Below the pieces are notes generated by a model. It was not told the DNA's origin. It saw nothing but the letters and a program-made list of their open reading frames with translations, and did not search any database. The translations under genes and the position numbers were made by a program. Positions 47,110 to 56,778 of a stretch of DNA of 64,000 bases are shown here, piece after piece (positions within the stretch are counted from its first letter, which is position 1; each line of letters starts with the position of its first letter). Source of the DNA: Anaerocolumna chitinilytica (lineage in GTDB: Bacteria; Bacillota; Clostridia; Lachnospirales; Lachnospiraceae); contig NZ_AP023368.1 in assembly GCF_014218355.1 (NCBI RefSeq), positions 5,271,501 through 5,335,500 on the forward strand, in the 5' to 3' direction.

Positions 47110-49506
47110 ATGAACGAGAAAGCGCTAAAAACCCTAGAATATTATAAAATGATAGAAAAGTTATCCTCTTTTGCAGGTTCAGGCCTTGGAAAAGCCCTTT
47201 GTAACAGCCTTTTACCTGTAAGTGATATAGATGTAATCAGAAAAACACAGAAGGAAACTTCCGATGCCCTCTCCCGAATCTTACGAAAGGGAAGCCTTGG
47301 CTTCTATGGTGTTCACGATATCCGCGGCTCTTTAAAGAGACTAGAAGTAGGATCAGCCCTAAGTGCTCAGGAATTACTGCACTTAAGCTCCGTACTGGAC
47401 GCCACCGCAAGAATCAGGGCCTATGGCGTGAAGGATGGTGTGGATGGAGGTTCCGCTGTTACGGAGGCAGATTCCCTGGAAGAAATGTTTGTTTCCCTGG
47501 AACCTTTAACACTGCTGAATAACGAAATCAAACGCTGTATTATAAGTGAGGAAGAGATTGCCGATGATGCCAGTCCTGCATTAAAAAGCATCCGCAGGTC
47601 TTTAAAGCAGACCAATGATAAAATTCACGAGCAGCTTAATTCCATTGTGAACTCTACCGGTTCGAAAAATATTCTTCAGGAGAATATCGTTACCATGCGC
47701 AATGGCAGATACTGTATTCCTATTAAGCAGGAATACCGCAGCCAGTTCCCCGGTATGATTCATGACCAGTCTTCCTCCGGCTCCACCCTTTTTGTTGAGC
47801 CTATGGCAGTTGTAAAGCTAAACAATGATTTAAGAGAACTGGAAATCAAGGAAATACAGGAAATCGAACGCATATTGGCAGATCTAAGCGAGCAGGCAGG
47901 TGCACACAGTGAAAAACTTTATAATAATATTCAAGTACTGCCAAAGCTTGATTTTATTTTTGCCAAAGCCACCCTTTCCAAGCAGATAAAAGGAACGGAG
48001 CCGGTATTTAATGACAGAGGTATCGTAAATATCAAAAAAGGCCGCCATCCATTGATAGATGCGAAGAAAGTTGTACCAATCGATATTATTTTGGGAAAAG
48101 ATTTTAACCTGCTGGTAATTACCGGCCCTAATACCGGCGGTAAGACGGTATCCTTAAAGACAGTAGGCCTCTTTACCCTCCTCGGTCAGGCAGGTCTTCA
48201 TATCCCGGCCTTTGACGGCTCGGAACTTGCAGTCTTTGAAGAAGTTTATGCCGATATCGGTGATGAACAGAGTATAGAGCAATCTTTAAGTACTTTCTCC
48301 TCCCATATGACGAATACCGTATCTATTCTGGAGAAGGCAAATTATAAATCTCTTGTTTTATTTGATGAATTAGGTGCCGGAACAGATCCGACAGAAGGTG
48401 CGGCTCTTGCAATGGCTATCTTAAACTACCTTCATAAAAAAAATGTCCGTACCATGGCAACTACACACTACAGCGAGCTAAAGGTATATGCCCTTACAAC
48501 GGAGGGAGTAAGCAATGCCTCCTGTGAATTTGATGTTGAGACACTTCGCCCCACTTATAAGCTTCTTATCGGAATTCCCGGCAAGAGCAATGCCTTTGCA
48601 ATTTCCTCCAAGATAGGTCTTCCGGATTATATCATAGAGGATGCGAAGAACCTTATAGGTGTTCAGGAAAAGAGCTTTGAAGATGTTATATCAGACCTGG
48701 AAAAGAACCGTCTGGAGATCGAAAGAGAGAAGGAAGAAATCGCTTCCTTGAAAGAGCAGGCAAAAAACCTCCAATTACGCTTAGAGCAGCAGAACGAAAA
48801 GCTCGTAAAAGCAAAAGACCGTATAATGGCTGAAGCCAATGAAGAAGCCAGAAAGGTACTCCAGGAAGCAAAGGATGTTGCCGACCGCACAATTAAGAAC
48901 TTTAACAAGTGGGGTATGGAAGGCGGTCTTGGCAAGGATATGGAGAATGAACGCGGTAAGATCAGAGACTTACTATCAGCCTCCGAAAGTAAGCTTGCTA
49001 TAAAAGGAAAAAGAAAATCTGCTAAAACTCCGAAGCCCGGTGAGTTTAAAATCGGTGATGCTGTCCATGTAATCAGCTTGGATTTAAGAGGCACTGTCAG
49101 CACTCTTCCCAATGCCAAAGGTGATTTGTATGTGCAGATGGGAATTCTTCGCTCTCAGGTAAATATCAGTGATATTGAATTAATTGACGAACCGGATGTT
49201 ACCGGTCCTAATCTCACCAAAACCGGCAGCGGCAAGATTAAACTCTCCAAAACCCTTAATATCCGCCCGGAGATTAATCTAATCGGAAAAACAGTGGATG
49301 AAGCATTGGCAGAATTAGATAAATATTTAGATGACGCCTACCTGTCCCATCTGCCCCAGGTAACAGTAATACATGGCCGCGGTACCGGTGCTCTTCGCAA
49401 TGCCGTACACTCCCACCTTAAGAAGACCAAATATGTAAAGTCTTACAGAGAGGGTGCTTTTGGTGAAGGCGGTCAGGGAGTTACCGTAGTTGAATTTAAA
49501 CAGTAG
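47110..49506 (+). CDS. mutS2: MutS2 endonuclease/ribosome rescue ATPase
   Basis: 798 aa, typical length. Core and clamp domains, ABC ATPase (Walker A GPNTGGKT near 338; signature STFSSHM; Walker B LVLFDELGAGTDP), coiled KOW-like linker region, and a C-terminal Smr nuclease domain (VIHGRGTGALR near 753). Known roles are anti-recombination and, in Firmicutes, splitting collided ribosomes. Starts a plus-strand run with the two-component system 13 bp downstream. Confidence 0.96.
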   Translation: MNEKALKTLEYYKMIEKLSSFAGSGLGKALCNSLLPVSDIDVIRKTQKETSDALSRILRKGSLGFYGVHDIRGSLKRLEVGSALSAQELLHLSSVLDATARIRAYGVKDGVDGGSAVTEADSLEEMFVSLEPLTLLNNEIKRCIISEEEIADDASPALKSIRRSLKQTNDKIHEQLNSIVNSTGSKNILQENIVTMRNGRYCIPIKQEYRSQFPGMIHDQSSSGSTLFVEPMAVVKLNNDLRELEIKEIQEIERILADLSEQAGAHSEKLYNNIQVLPKLDFIFAKATLSKQIKGTEPVFNDRGIVNIKKGRHPLIDAKKVVPIDIILGKDFNLLVITGPNTGGKTVSLKTVGLFTLLGQAGLHIPAFDGSELAVFEEVYADIGDEQSIEQSLSTFSSHMTNTVSILEKANYKSLVLFDELGAGTDPTEGAALAMAILNYLHKKNVRTMATTHYSELKVYALTTEGVSNASCEFDVETLRPTYKLLIGIPGKSNAFAISSKIGLPDYIIEDAKNLIGVQEKSFEDVISDLEKNRLEIEREKEEIASLKEQAKNLQLRLEQQNEKLVKAKDRIMAEANEEARKVLQEAKDVADRTIKNFNKWGMEGGLGKDMENERGKIRDLLSASESKLAIKGKRKSAKTPKPGEFKIGDAVHVISLDLRGTVSTLPNAKGDLYVQMGILRSQVNISDIELIDEPDVTGPNLTKTGSGKIKLSKTLNIRPEINLIGKTVDEALAELDKYLDDAYLSHLPQVTVIHGRGTGALRNAVHSHLKKTKYVKSYREGAFGEGGQGVTVVEFKQ

Positions 49507-49519
49507 AAAGGAGTCTTCT

Positions 49520-50239
49520 ATGGTTGCCAAGCAAAAAATTCTTATCGTAGATGACGATGTAAATATTGCAGAGCTTATCTCACTTTATCTTACCAAGGAG
49601 TGTTTCGATACTCTTATGGTCCATGACGGAGAAGAAGCCATCACAAAGTTTGCAGAATATCAGCCTAACCTGATTCTTCTTGACCTGATGCTGCCTGGCA
49701 TTGACGGCTATGAAGTATGCCGTGAGATCAGAAAGAATTCATCCGTTCCCATCATCATGCTCTCTGCAAAAGGAGAGATTTTTGACAAGGTATTGGGTCT
49801 TGAATTAGGCGCTGATGATTATGTTATTAAACCCTTTGATTCAAAAGAGCTGGTAGCAAGAGTGAAGGCTGTGTTAAGACGTTTTCACCAGGCTCCCCAA
49901 CAGACTTCCCCTGTGGCAGAGGTTGCCGAGCAGACCGGAGATTACGTGGCTTATCCCGACCTTATTATTAACCAAAGCAATTACTCCGTCCTTTATTATG
50001 GAAATACCATAGAGATGCCTCCGAAGGAGCTGGAACTCTTCTACTTCTTAGCTTCCCACCCTAATCAGGTTTTTACCAGAGAGCAGCTTCTTGATCACAT
50101 ATGGGGCTATGAATACATCGGTGATACCAGAACGGTGGATGTGCATATAAAAAGATTGCGTGAAAAGATTAAAGACCATACCTCCTGGAGCCTATCTACT
50201 GTTTGGGGTATCGGATATAAATTTGACGTAAAGAAATAA
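49520..50239 (+). CDS. OmpR/PhoB-family response regulator
   Basis: 239 aa from the ATG at 49520 (AAAGGAG upstream). Receiver domain with DDD acidic pocket, phosphoacceptor Asp near residue 54 (LLDLMLPG) and Lys in SAKG; C-terminal winged helix (ELELFYFLASHPNQVFTREQLLDHIWG; RTVDVHIKRLREK). Pairs with the kinase 16 bp downstream. Signal unknown. Confidence 0.93.
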   Translation: MVAKQKILIVDDDVNIAELISLYLTKECFDTLMVHDGEEAITKFAEYQPNLILLDLMLPGIDGYEVCREIRKNSSVPIIMLSAKGEIFDKVLGLELGADDYVIKPFDSKELVARVKAVLRRFHQAPQQTSPVAEVAEQTGDYVAYPDLIINQSNYSVLYYGNTIEMPPKELELFYFLASHPNQVFTREQLLDHIWGYEYIGDTRTVDVHIKRLREKIKDHTSWSLSTVWGIGYKFDVKK

Positions 50240-50255
50240 CAGATGGAGAAAGAGT

Positions 50256-51671
50256 ATGAAGCGGTCCCTTTTCGTAAAACTTGTAATTTTATATCTTATT
50301 TCGGCAGTATTTATGTTTCTGCTGCTTAATACCTATGGTTTGAAGCACTATGAGCAGATGCTGGTGAAAGAAAAGAAGATGCAGCTTTATACCCAGGCTC
50401 TTTCTATCTCCAACGATTATATGGCTGACTTTTATAATCAGAATCTATCCCTTACGGATCTGACTGCGAAGATAAAAGCTATGGCTATTATGCTGGATTC
50501 CCGTATCTGGATCGTCAATAAGAATGGTATTGTAATCTCTGATACCGCTCCAGATACTGGGAATAACCCCATCGATATTTATTCCTTGGATTCTGATTTT
50601 TTATTTCAATCTTTTCCAAGCTCTTCCCGTTTGCAGGAAGTACTCTCTGAGCCAATGGTAAGTATTGTTTATAAGGTGTTATTTAATTATCAGGTAAGAG
50701 GATATGTAGTCATCCATTATAGTATGGAGAAAATACATAACAGCAGCTTATCCTTTACAAACACTCTCAATCTGTGCCTTCTGATATTTTGTATCATACA
50801 GGCCATTATCTTTTCTATCTTGTATTTTATAACCGTACTTCCGTTGGAGAAGCTGAATAAAGCTGCCTTAGAGTATACAAAGGGCAATTATTCCTACCCT
50901 ACCACAGTAAATACCACCGATGAATTCGGTACGCTGGCTACTTCACTTTCCTTTATGGCTGGTGAAATCCGAAACTTAGACAATTATCAAAAGAAATTCG
51001 TCGCTAATATCTCCCATGATTTCCGGTCCCCTCTAACTTCTATAAAGGGGTATGCGGAAGCCTTACAGGACGGCACAATTCCTTATGAGATGAAAGACAA
51101 GTATCTGGGTATAATACTCTTTGAAACCGAACGGCTTACGAAGTTAACCGGCAGTCTTCTAACCTTAAATGGTTTTGAGAACAAGGGTATCCTTCTTGAA
51201 GTAACCTCCTTTGATATTAACCTTATCATTAAGAAGACCGCTGAGACTTTTGAAGGAATCTGCAAGAACAAAAAAATAACCCTTAATCTTATCTTCTCCA
51301 ATAAGGTAACTCTGGTGGATGCGGATATGGGTAAGATACAGCAGGTACTCTATAATCTCCTGGATAATGCAATCAAATTCAGCAACCAGAGTTCCACGAT
51401 TAAAATCTCCACACAGGAAAAGGGTGATAAAGTATTTGTATCCGTAAAGGATTATGGAATTGGCATACCCAAAGAAAGTATTAATAAGGTATGGGAGCGT
51501 TTCTATAAAACCGACGCGTCCAGAGGAAAAGATAAGAAGGGTACAGGTCTTGGGTTATCTATAACGAAGGAGATCATTACTGCACACAACGAGAATATTA
51601 ATGTAATCAGTACCCAAGGCGTCGGAACAGAGTTTATCTTCACACTGCCCCGCACCGGAGGGTTTCTATAA
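50256..51671 (+). CDS. Sensor histidine kinase
   Basis: 471 aa. Transmembrane segments at ~7-25 and ~172-195 flank an extracytoplasmic sensor of ~145 residues; HAMP (PLEKLNKAALEYTKGNYSYP), HisKA with His near 254 (ANISHDFRSPLTSIKGYAEAL, in blocks), and HATPase (YNLLDNAIKFS; VKDYGIGIP; GTGLGLSI). VicK/ResE-like layout without PAS. Works with the adjacent regulator. Confidence 0.93.
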   Translation: MKRSLFVKLVILYLISAVFMFLLLNTYGLKHYEQMLVKEKKMQLYTQALSISNDYMADFYNQNLSLTDLTAKIKAMAIMLDSRIWIVNKNGIVISDTAPDTGNNPIDIYSLDSDFLFQSFPSSSRLQEVLSEPMVSIVYKVLFNYQVRGYVVIHYSMEKIHNSSLSFTNTLNLCLLIFCIIQAIIFSILYFITVLPLEKLNKAALEYTKGNYSYPTTVNTTDEFGTLATSLSFMAGEIRNLDNYQKKFVANISHDFRSPLTSIKGYAEALQDGTIPYEMKDKYLGIILFETERLTKLTGSLLTLNGFENKGILLEVTSFDINLIIKKTAETFEGICKNKKITLNLIFSNKVTLVDADMGKIQQVLYNLLDNAIKFSNQSSTIKISTQEKGDKVFVSVKDYGIGIPKESINKVWERFYKTDASRGKDKKGTGLGLSITKEIITAHNENINVISTQGVGTEFIFTLPRTGGFL

Positions 51672-51712
51672 AAACAAGCTATCCCCTATAAAGAGGATAG
51701 CTTGTTTTTATT
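51672..51712. terminator. Bidirectional terminator between kinase and trmL
   Basis: AAAAACAAGCTATCC and GGATAGCTTGTTTTT form a long perfect stem with T-tracts on either side, shared by the convergent kinase and trmL genes. Confidence 0.9.
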
Positions 51713-52208
51713 ATGCCTCATCCCAGGAATGGCGGTGCAGTTTCCCTGCAAGGCGCATACCGGAGAAGTCATTTTGTCTTAATGCCTCATATAAAACAAT
51801 TGCTACCGAATTTGCAAGGTTTAAGGAGCGGATATCTCCCATCATGGGAATCCGGATAGCATTCTCCTTATTATCTAAGAGAATCTCTTCCGGTATACCG
51901 GCACTCTCCTTACCAAACATAATGTAGCAGTCCGGTTCATAGGCGGCTTCCGTATACACTTTTAAAGCCTTTGTTGTCGCCATATAAACCTTGGCTCCGG
52001 GATTTTTAGATAGAAAGTCCTCATAGTTCTCATATATGGTCACATCAAGGTCCTTCCAGTAATCCAGTCCTGCCCTCTTTATCTCCTTTTCATCCAGGGA
52101 GAAGCCAAGGGGCTTTATCAAGTGGAGCCTTGCTCCCGCTGCAACACAGGTACGTCCGATATTTCCCGTATTTGCAGGGATTTCCGGTTCCAGTAATACA
52201 ATATTCAT
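51711..52208 (-). CDS. trmL: tRNA (cytidine/uridine-2'-O-)-methyltransferase TrmL
   Basis: 165 aa SPOUT enzyme, methylating the 2'-O of nucleotide 34 in tRNA-Leu isoacceptors. Motifs EPEIPANTGNIGRTC, MFGKESAGIPEEILL and IRIPMMGDIRSLNLANSVAIVLYE, in blocks, cover the trefoil knot. Standard length. Confidence 0.95.
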   Translation of the reverse strand: MNIVLLEPEIPANTGNIGRTCVAAGARLHLIKPLGFSLDEKEIKRAGLDYWKDLDVTIYENYEDFLSKNPGAKVYMATTKALKVYTEAAYEPDCYIMFGKESAGIPEEILLDNKENAIRIPMMGDIRSLNLANSVAIVLYEALRQNDFSGMRLAGKLHRHSWDEA

Positions 52209-52226
52209 CTTTTAAATCCTCTTTTC

Positions 52227-53390
52227 TTATCTGCGGTGATTCTTTACAAACCGTTCAATTCTTTCCATGGCATGCTTTAGATTGTCAATGGAGTAAGCAT
52301 AGGAAATACGAAGAAACCCTTCTCCGCAGCCGCCAAAGGCTGTACCCGGAACCACAGCGACCTTTTCTTCCAATAACAGCTTTGTGGCAAATTCATCGGA
52401 GGTCATACCAAGGCTTTTAATGCTGGGAAAAACATAAAAGGCACCATAAGGTTCAAAACAGGTAAGACCAATTTCATTAAAGGTCTTTACCAGATAATTT
52501 CTTCTCTGGTCATAAGCCTCTCTCATTACTTCCACATCTCCATCCCCGTTTTTAAGGGCCTCAACTGCCGCATACTGGCTGGTGGTCGGTGCACACATAA
52601 TGGCAAACTGGTGAATCTTTATCATCTGCTCAATAATAACTGCAGGTCCCACCGCATAACCAAGTCTCCAGCCCGTCATGGCATAAGACTTGGAGAAACC
52701 GTTAATTACAATGGTTCTTTCCTTCATACCGGGGAATTCGGCAATGGATACATGCTTGCTGCCATAAGTAAGTTCTGAGTAAATTTCATCGGATACAACA
52801 AGTAAGTCCTTTTCGATAATTAACGGTACGATCTCCGCCAAATCCTCCCTTGTCATAATGGAGCCGGTTGGATTGTTGGGAAAGGGCAGCACCAATACCT
52901 TTGTCTTGTCTGTTATACTCTCTATCAGGCTTTCCTTTGTTAACTTAAATTCATCTTTTTCCTGCAGCTCAATGATAACAGGCGTTCCGCCGGCTAATAC
53001 CACACAGGGTACATAAGATACATAACTAGGCTGAGGAACTAATACCTCATCTCCGGGATCTAACATTGCCCTAAGAGCAATATCAATGGCTTCACTGCCG
53101 CCTACTGTTACGACAGCCTCTCGTTCATAATCATAATAAAGGTCAAATCTACGGCTTAAATAACGGCAGATTTCCATTTTCAATTCTTTTAAACCGGAAT
53201 TGGAGGTATAGAAGGTCTTTCCCTTTTCGAGAGAATAAATTCCTTCTTCTCTGATGTGCCAGGGAGTATCAAAATCGGGTTCTCCCACACCAAGGGATAT
53301 AGCATCCTTCATTTCACTGACAATATCAAAATACTTACGTATGCCCGAAGGCTCTATGGTTACAACTTTCTTTGATAATGGGTCTCTCAC
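52227..53390 (-). CDS. Class I/II PLP aminotransferase (AspB-like)
   Basis: 387 aa. PLP-fold motifs: SLGVGEPDFDTP, FPNNPTGSIM, SDEIYSEL and the Schiff-base Lys in NGFSKSYAMTGWRLGY. C-terminal LRISYAYSIDNLKHAMERIERF. Overlaps the upstream Lrp-type regulator by 4 bp, which suggests that the regulator controls an amino-acid pathway. The amino-group donor cannot be told. Confidence 0.92.
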   Translation of the reverse strand: MRDPLSKKVVTIEPSGIRKYFDIVSEMKDAISLGVGEPDFDTPWHIREEGIYSLEKGKTFYTSNSGLKELKMEICRYLSRRFDLYYDYEREAVVTVGGSEAIDIALRAMLDPGDEVLVPQPSYVSYVPCVVLAGGTPVIIELQEKDEFKLTKESLIESITDKTKVLVLPFPNNPTGSIMTREDLAEIVPLIIEKDLLVVSDEIYSELTYGSKHVSIAEFPGMKERTIVINGFSKSYAMTGWRLGYAVGPAVIIEQMIKIHQFAIMCAPTTSQYAAVEALKNGDGDVEVMREAYDQRRNYLVKTFNEIGLTCFEPYGAFYVFPSIKSLGMTSDEFATKLLLEEKVAVVPGTAFGGCGEGFLRISYAYSIDNLKHAMERIERFVKNHRR

Positions 53391-53872
53391 GGTGTAATCA
53401 GCATCCTTTCATCCTTTGTTTCATGAACAAGGGGAAGTCCATGTTCCTTATATTTCTTCAGAACAAAATGGGTGGCAGTACTTAGAACCGCTTCCATAGG
53501 TGCCAATTTACTGGATACGAAATTAGCAACTTCTCTCATACTCTTTCCTTCGATGATTACCGTAAGATCGAAACCACCGGACATGAGATAAACAGATTCC
53601 ACTTCATCAAACTTATAGATTCTTTCCGCAATTTTATCAAAACCCTGACCTCTCTGCGGTGTCACCTTTACCTCAATTAAAGCTGTTACTTTCTCACTCT
53701 CTGTATTGTCCCAATTGATTAAGGTTGGATAACCGCAGATGATAGACTGTTCTTCCAATTCCTTTATGGCAACTTCAACTTCTTCCTCCGTGGAATTTAA
53801 CATAGCTGCCAAATCCTGTGGTGTAAGTTTACTATTCTTATCTATCGCTTGTAATATCTTCTCTTTTAACAT
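53387..53872 (-). CDS. Lrp/AsnC-family transcriptional regulator
   Basis: 161 aa from the ATG at 53872 (GGAGAGGACGG upstream; the in-frame TTG at 53893 is poorer). Winged HTH (DKNSKLTPQDLAAMLNSTEEEVEVAIKEL, in blocks) and a C-terminal RAM domain (TALIEVKVTPQRGQGFDKIAERI; VYLMSGGFDLTVIIEGKS). Translationally coupled to the aminotransferase, likely its effector-responsive regulator. Confidence 0.9.
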   Translation of the reverse strand: MLKEKILQAIDKNSKLTPQDLAAMLNSTEEEVEVAIKELEEQSIICGYPTLINWDNTESEKVTALIEVKVTPQRGQGFDKIAERIYKFDEVESVYLMSGGFDLTVIIEGKSMREVANFVSSKLAPMEAVLSTATHFVLKKYKEHGLPLVHETKDERMLITP

Positions 53873-53908
53873 GAGTTTACCCGTCCTCTCCAATATTTTT
53901 CCGATTTA

Positions 53909-54901
53909 TTATTTTACAACTTTAATTCTATAAAGTTCATCACTCTTCGGGGGTTCCAGATATCGTTTCTCCTCCTGGTTCCGTACTGTCCTGCTTAAAT
54001 CCTGTGTAAATCTTCCGATAACAGCCGCCGGTATGCCATTATCGCATAATTTCTCTGCCAGTTCATTTCCTTTCCCGGTTACCAGTAAAAGAGAACCGCC
54101 TCCTTGGAGCTGATACGGATTAATATCAAAAAACTCACAGATTTCTATCGTTTCCTGTTTGATTGGAATCTTGTTTAAATCTGCGGTTAATCCTAACCCA
54201 GTCCGAGCACCTAATTCCCAAAGACAGCCAAAAATTCCTCCGCCCGATGCATTATGCATAAGTTTTACCTCTGAATTCTCAGAAAGCTGTGCTTCTTTGT
54301 CCGTTGGCAAAAGCTGAAAGAACTCAACGGCATTCTCGATGAAATCTTTATTATATCTGGTTGTAAGTTCCTTTAAATGTGTTTTGGCAAGGATAGCAGT
54401 GCCTAAAAGACCTGCCCACTTTGTCATTACAATCTCATCTCCGGGCAGGACGCCCGCGGATGCGGTAACCCTGCTGCGACGTATCTTACCCACTCCGGTC
54501 ACAGTTATTACCGGTTGATTAACACTGGAGGTTATTTCACTATGGCCTCCCATGATTTCAGCATGATATAGTTCACAGAGCTTTTCAGTTTCTTTTATCA
54601 TATTCTGCAGTAAAGCTTCCGGTGAACCTTCAGGCAATAGAATGTTAAGGAGGATTCCTATCATTTCACCTCCTGCTGCCGTAATGTCACTGGCAGCACT
54701 ATGTACAGCAATCATTGCAGGCAATTCCTGATAATAGGTTACAGGGTTAGAGGTAAGTAAAAAAGCCTCTTCTTCCGCTATACCAACAGCACTGCAGTCT
54801 ATACCAATGCCAGGACCTAAAAGCACTTCATCTCTTCTATGATTTAATTGTTTTAACACAGAACGCTTTAATATCGGTTCTGATACTTTTCCAATCTGCA
54901 T
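53909..54901 (-). CDS. AIR synthase-related protein (HypE/ThiL superfamily)
   Basis: 330 aa from the ATG at 54901 (AGAGG five bases upstream). ATP-binding PurM-like fold: GPGIGIDCSAVGI, AVHSAASDITAAGGEMIGIL, MGGHSEITSS and GDEIVMTKWAGLLGTAILA. Lacks the C-terminal Cys tail of true HypE, so hydrogenase maturation is not certain. Possibly a stand-alone small-molecule kinase or synthase. Confidence 0.78.
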   Translation of the reverse strand: MQIGKVSEPILKRSVLKQLNHRRDEVLLGPGIGIDCSAVGIAEEEAFLLTSNPVTYYQELPAMIAVHSAASDITAAGGEMIGILLNILLPEGSPEALLQNMIKETEKLCELYHAEIMGGHSEITSSVNQPVITVTGVGKIRRSRVTASAGVLPGDEIVMTKWAGLLGTAILAKTHLKELTTRYNKDFIENAVEFFQLLPTDKEAQLSENSEVKLMHNASGGGIFGCLWELGARTGLGLTADLNKIPIKQETIEICEFFDINPYQLQGGGSLLLVTGKGNELAEKLCDNGIPAAVIGRFTQDLSRTVRNQEEKRYLEPPKSDELYRIKVVK

Positions 54902-54948
54902 AGCAGCCTCTTTCCTGACGATAAATTTTGTCTCTTGATTGCGAAAAG

Positions 54949-54985
54949 GGGTTGTTGCATAACAAGCTTCTGTTATGCAGCAACC
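54949..54985 (-). terminator. Terminator of the VanW-family gene
   Basis: Minus strand GTTGCTGCATAACA pairs with TGTTATGCAACAAC (one mismatch) across a short loop, followed by CCCTTTT. Sits 20 bp after the VanW stop. Confidence 0.75.
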
Positions 54986-55003
54986 CACCAAGTTTGGGAC
55001 TCA

Positions 55004-56548
55004 TTAAAAGCCTGAACCATCCTCCTCGGTACTATCGCTATTGTCGCGGGAATCGCTTCCTGTATTGTCATTGGTGGTACTGTTGTTATTGCTGTCTCCG
55101 GACCATGTAGGTACTTCTTCTACTTCTCCGGAAGAAGATGTCTTTCCATTATCCTTGTTATCGCCTCCGGCATTTTTATCCGGTTCTTCTACCTTTTTGG
55201 TACCGACAGTTACATATCTGGGTGACGGATTATATACACTGGAATTTATTTTTTTACGGCTTACTTCCTTTCCATTTTCATATACTACTTTATAAAGTGC
55301 TGCCGTATATCCGATATGGGCTGACTGTGTAGTATATTCATAAGTGGTAGGCTGATTCGGGTCTTTTGTTACTACATCCGCACCAGGCTGCTTCTGACCT
55401 AAAATAACCGTTTCGAACTTAATCTTTCTATTCTTTGTATCCCTGGTTTCATGACCCCAGATTTTAAAATAGATGGTTCTGCCATAAGTGGAGGCTTCAA
55501 TAACTATCGGCGCATCCGTATTATTCTTAAATCTTAAATTCTTCCAGGTTCCTGCAATAGCAGCATCTCTGGATAAATCAACATAGCTTATGGTCATGGA
55601 ATGGGAGGAGCGTTCTACAACCTCCAACTCTGAATATAATACTGCGTTGTAAAGTGTAGTAGTTACCTGGCAGGCACCGCCTCCGATGGAATCGACCAAT
55701 TTACCGTTTGAGTAGGCTCCGGCCTGATAATATCCGTTTGCTGTAGTAAAAGGTGCCAGCTTTTCATAAGCAGAGAAAACTTCTCCCGGGTATAAGACGG
55801 TATTATTAATAAGTTTTGCACCATTTGCAAGGTTTGCTGCCCTGTCTTCTGAGGAGGTGGCATAAGTTGTCTGAAAGCTTCCAAGTACTGTATCACACTT
55901 TTCAACCATCTCTCTGGTATATTTGGGATCCTGCTCCTTTACATCAGCGCTGATACCGATATTGTCCCCTGTCCAATTATTTAATAAAGCATCTTTAATC
56001 GCTGTCATGGTAGACTTCGTATCTACCTTCTGCCCTACTATTTCATCCGTATAAACAAACTCTCCGTTTTTTCTGGTTACCGTTGCATTCACTGCCTTTG
56101 CATTATGGCTGGAAAGCTTCTTCTTGGCAAATGTCTTTAATTTAGCCTCATCTATGGAAAACTCCAACTTATATGTGAGCTTATTTTCCTGGGTATCCTT
56201 TAATTCCTTGTACTGCTCTATCAGATTTCCGAATTTACCAATCTTTAAAGCTTCTTCAATATAATTGTTCTCTTTATAGGAAAAACCCAGATCTGCGGCT
56301 GTGATTTGCTCTTTATCACCTTTAATATCAACGGTTATTGTTTTTCCCTTCAGTGTATTCACATAATCTTCTACTGCTTTCGCAGCCTCTTCTTTTGTCA
56401 TACCGCTTATATCTACGGAATCTATAAAAACTCCATTCGTTATTACTTCATTCTCATCTGCAGCAAAAACCTTTGTAAAGCTGCCAGCCCATAATAGGAA
56501 TAATGAAACTAAAAACATCATTCTTATCATATTTTTGCTTTTAACCAT
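55004..56548 (-). CDS. VanW-family cell-wall protein
   Basis: 514 aa with an N-terminal signal peptide/anchor (MIRMMFLVSLFLLWAGSFTKVFA). A PG_binding_4 domain (~45-140), then VanW proper (AANLANGAKLINNTVLYPGEVFSAYEKLAPFT; SIGGGACQVTTTLYNAVLYSEL, in blocks), a G5/beta region and a low-complexity Ser/Asn/Asp tail. Surface-located; VanW-type proteins occur in wall-associated clusters with no defined biochemistry. RBS AGGAGGAT. Confidence 0.9.
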   Translation of the reverse strand: MVKSKNMIRMMFLVSLFLLWAGSFTKVFAADENEVITNGVFIDSVDISGMTKEEAAKAVEDYVNTLKGKTITVDIKGDKEQITAADLGFSYKENNYIEEALKIGKFGNLIEQYKELKDTQENKLTYKLEFSIDEAKLKTFAKKKLSSHNAKAVNATVTRKNGEFVYTDEIVGQKVDTKSTMTAIKDALLNNWTGDNIGISADVKEQDPKYTREMVEKCDTVLGSFQTTYATSSEDRAANLANGAKLINNTVLYPGEVFSAYEKLAPFTTANGYYQAGAYSNGKLVDSIGGGACQVTTTLYNAVLYSELEVVERSSHSMTISYVDLSRDAAIAGTWKNLRFKNNTDAPIVIEASTYGRTIYFKIWGHETRDTKNRKIKFETVILGQKQPGADVVTKDPNQPTTYEYTTQSAHIGYTAALYKVVYENGKEVSRKKINSSVYNPSPRYVTVGTKKVEEPDKNAGGDNKDNGKTSSSGEVEEVPTWSGDSNNNSTTNDNTGSDSRDNSDSTEEDGSGF

Positions 56549-56633
56549 CTCTTATCCTCCTCTGCTAGCAATTTTTCATGGTCTTTATTCTTCATATTTT
56601 AGAGATTTTTATGTATCTCAAAAAAACATACCA

Positions 56634-56738
56634 CTAAAATACTAAATTAATAATCATAGGTGCTACCATTGCCAACACCAAAATAATTACGATAATCGTT
56701 GATATTGTTTTCTTAACTTTATTGCTGTTAAAGTTCAT
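56634..56738 (-). CDS. Tiny membrane protein, 34 aa, Prli42-like
   Basis: ATG at 56738 with AAAGGAAG upstream. MNFNSNKVKKTISTIIVIIL then VLAMVAPMIINLVF: basic start followed by a single span, like the stressosome-linked Prli42/DUF4044 peptides. Similarity is by pattern only. Confidence 0.6.
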   Translation of the reverse strand: MNFNSNKVKKTISTIIVIILVLAMVAPMIINLVF

Positions 56739-56778
56739 AGTTTTCTTCCTTTCATACACTCTCTAATGATAGTATTAT

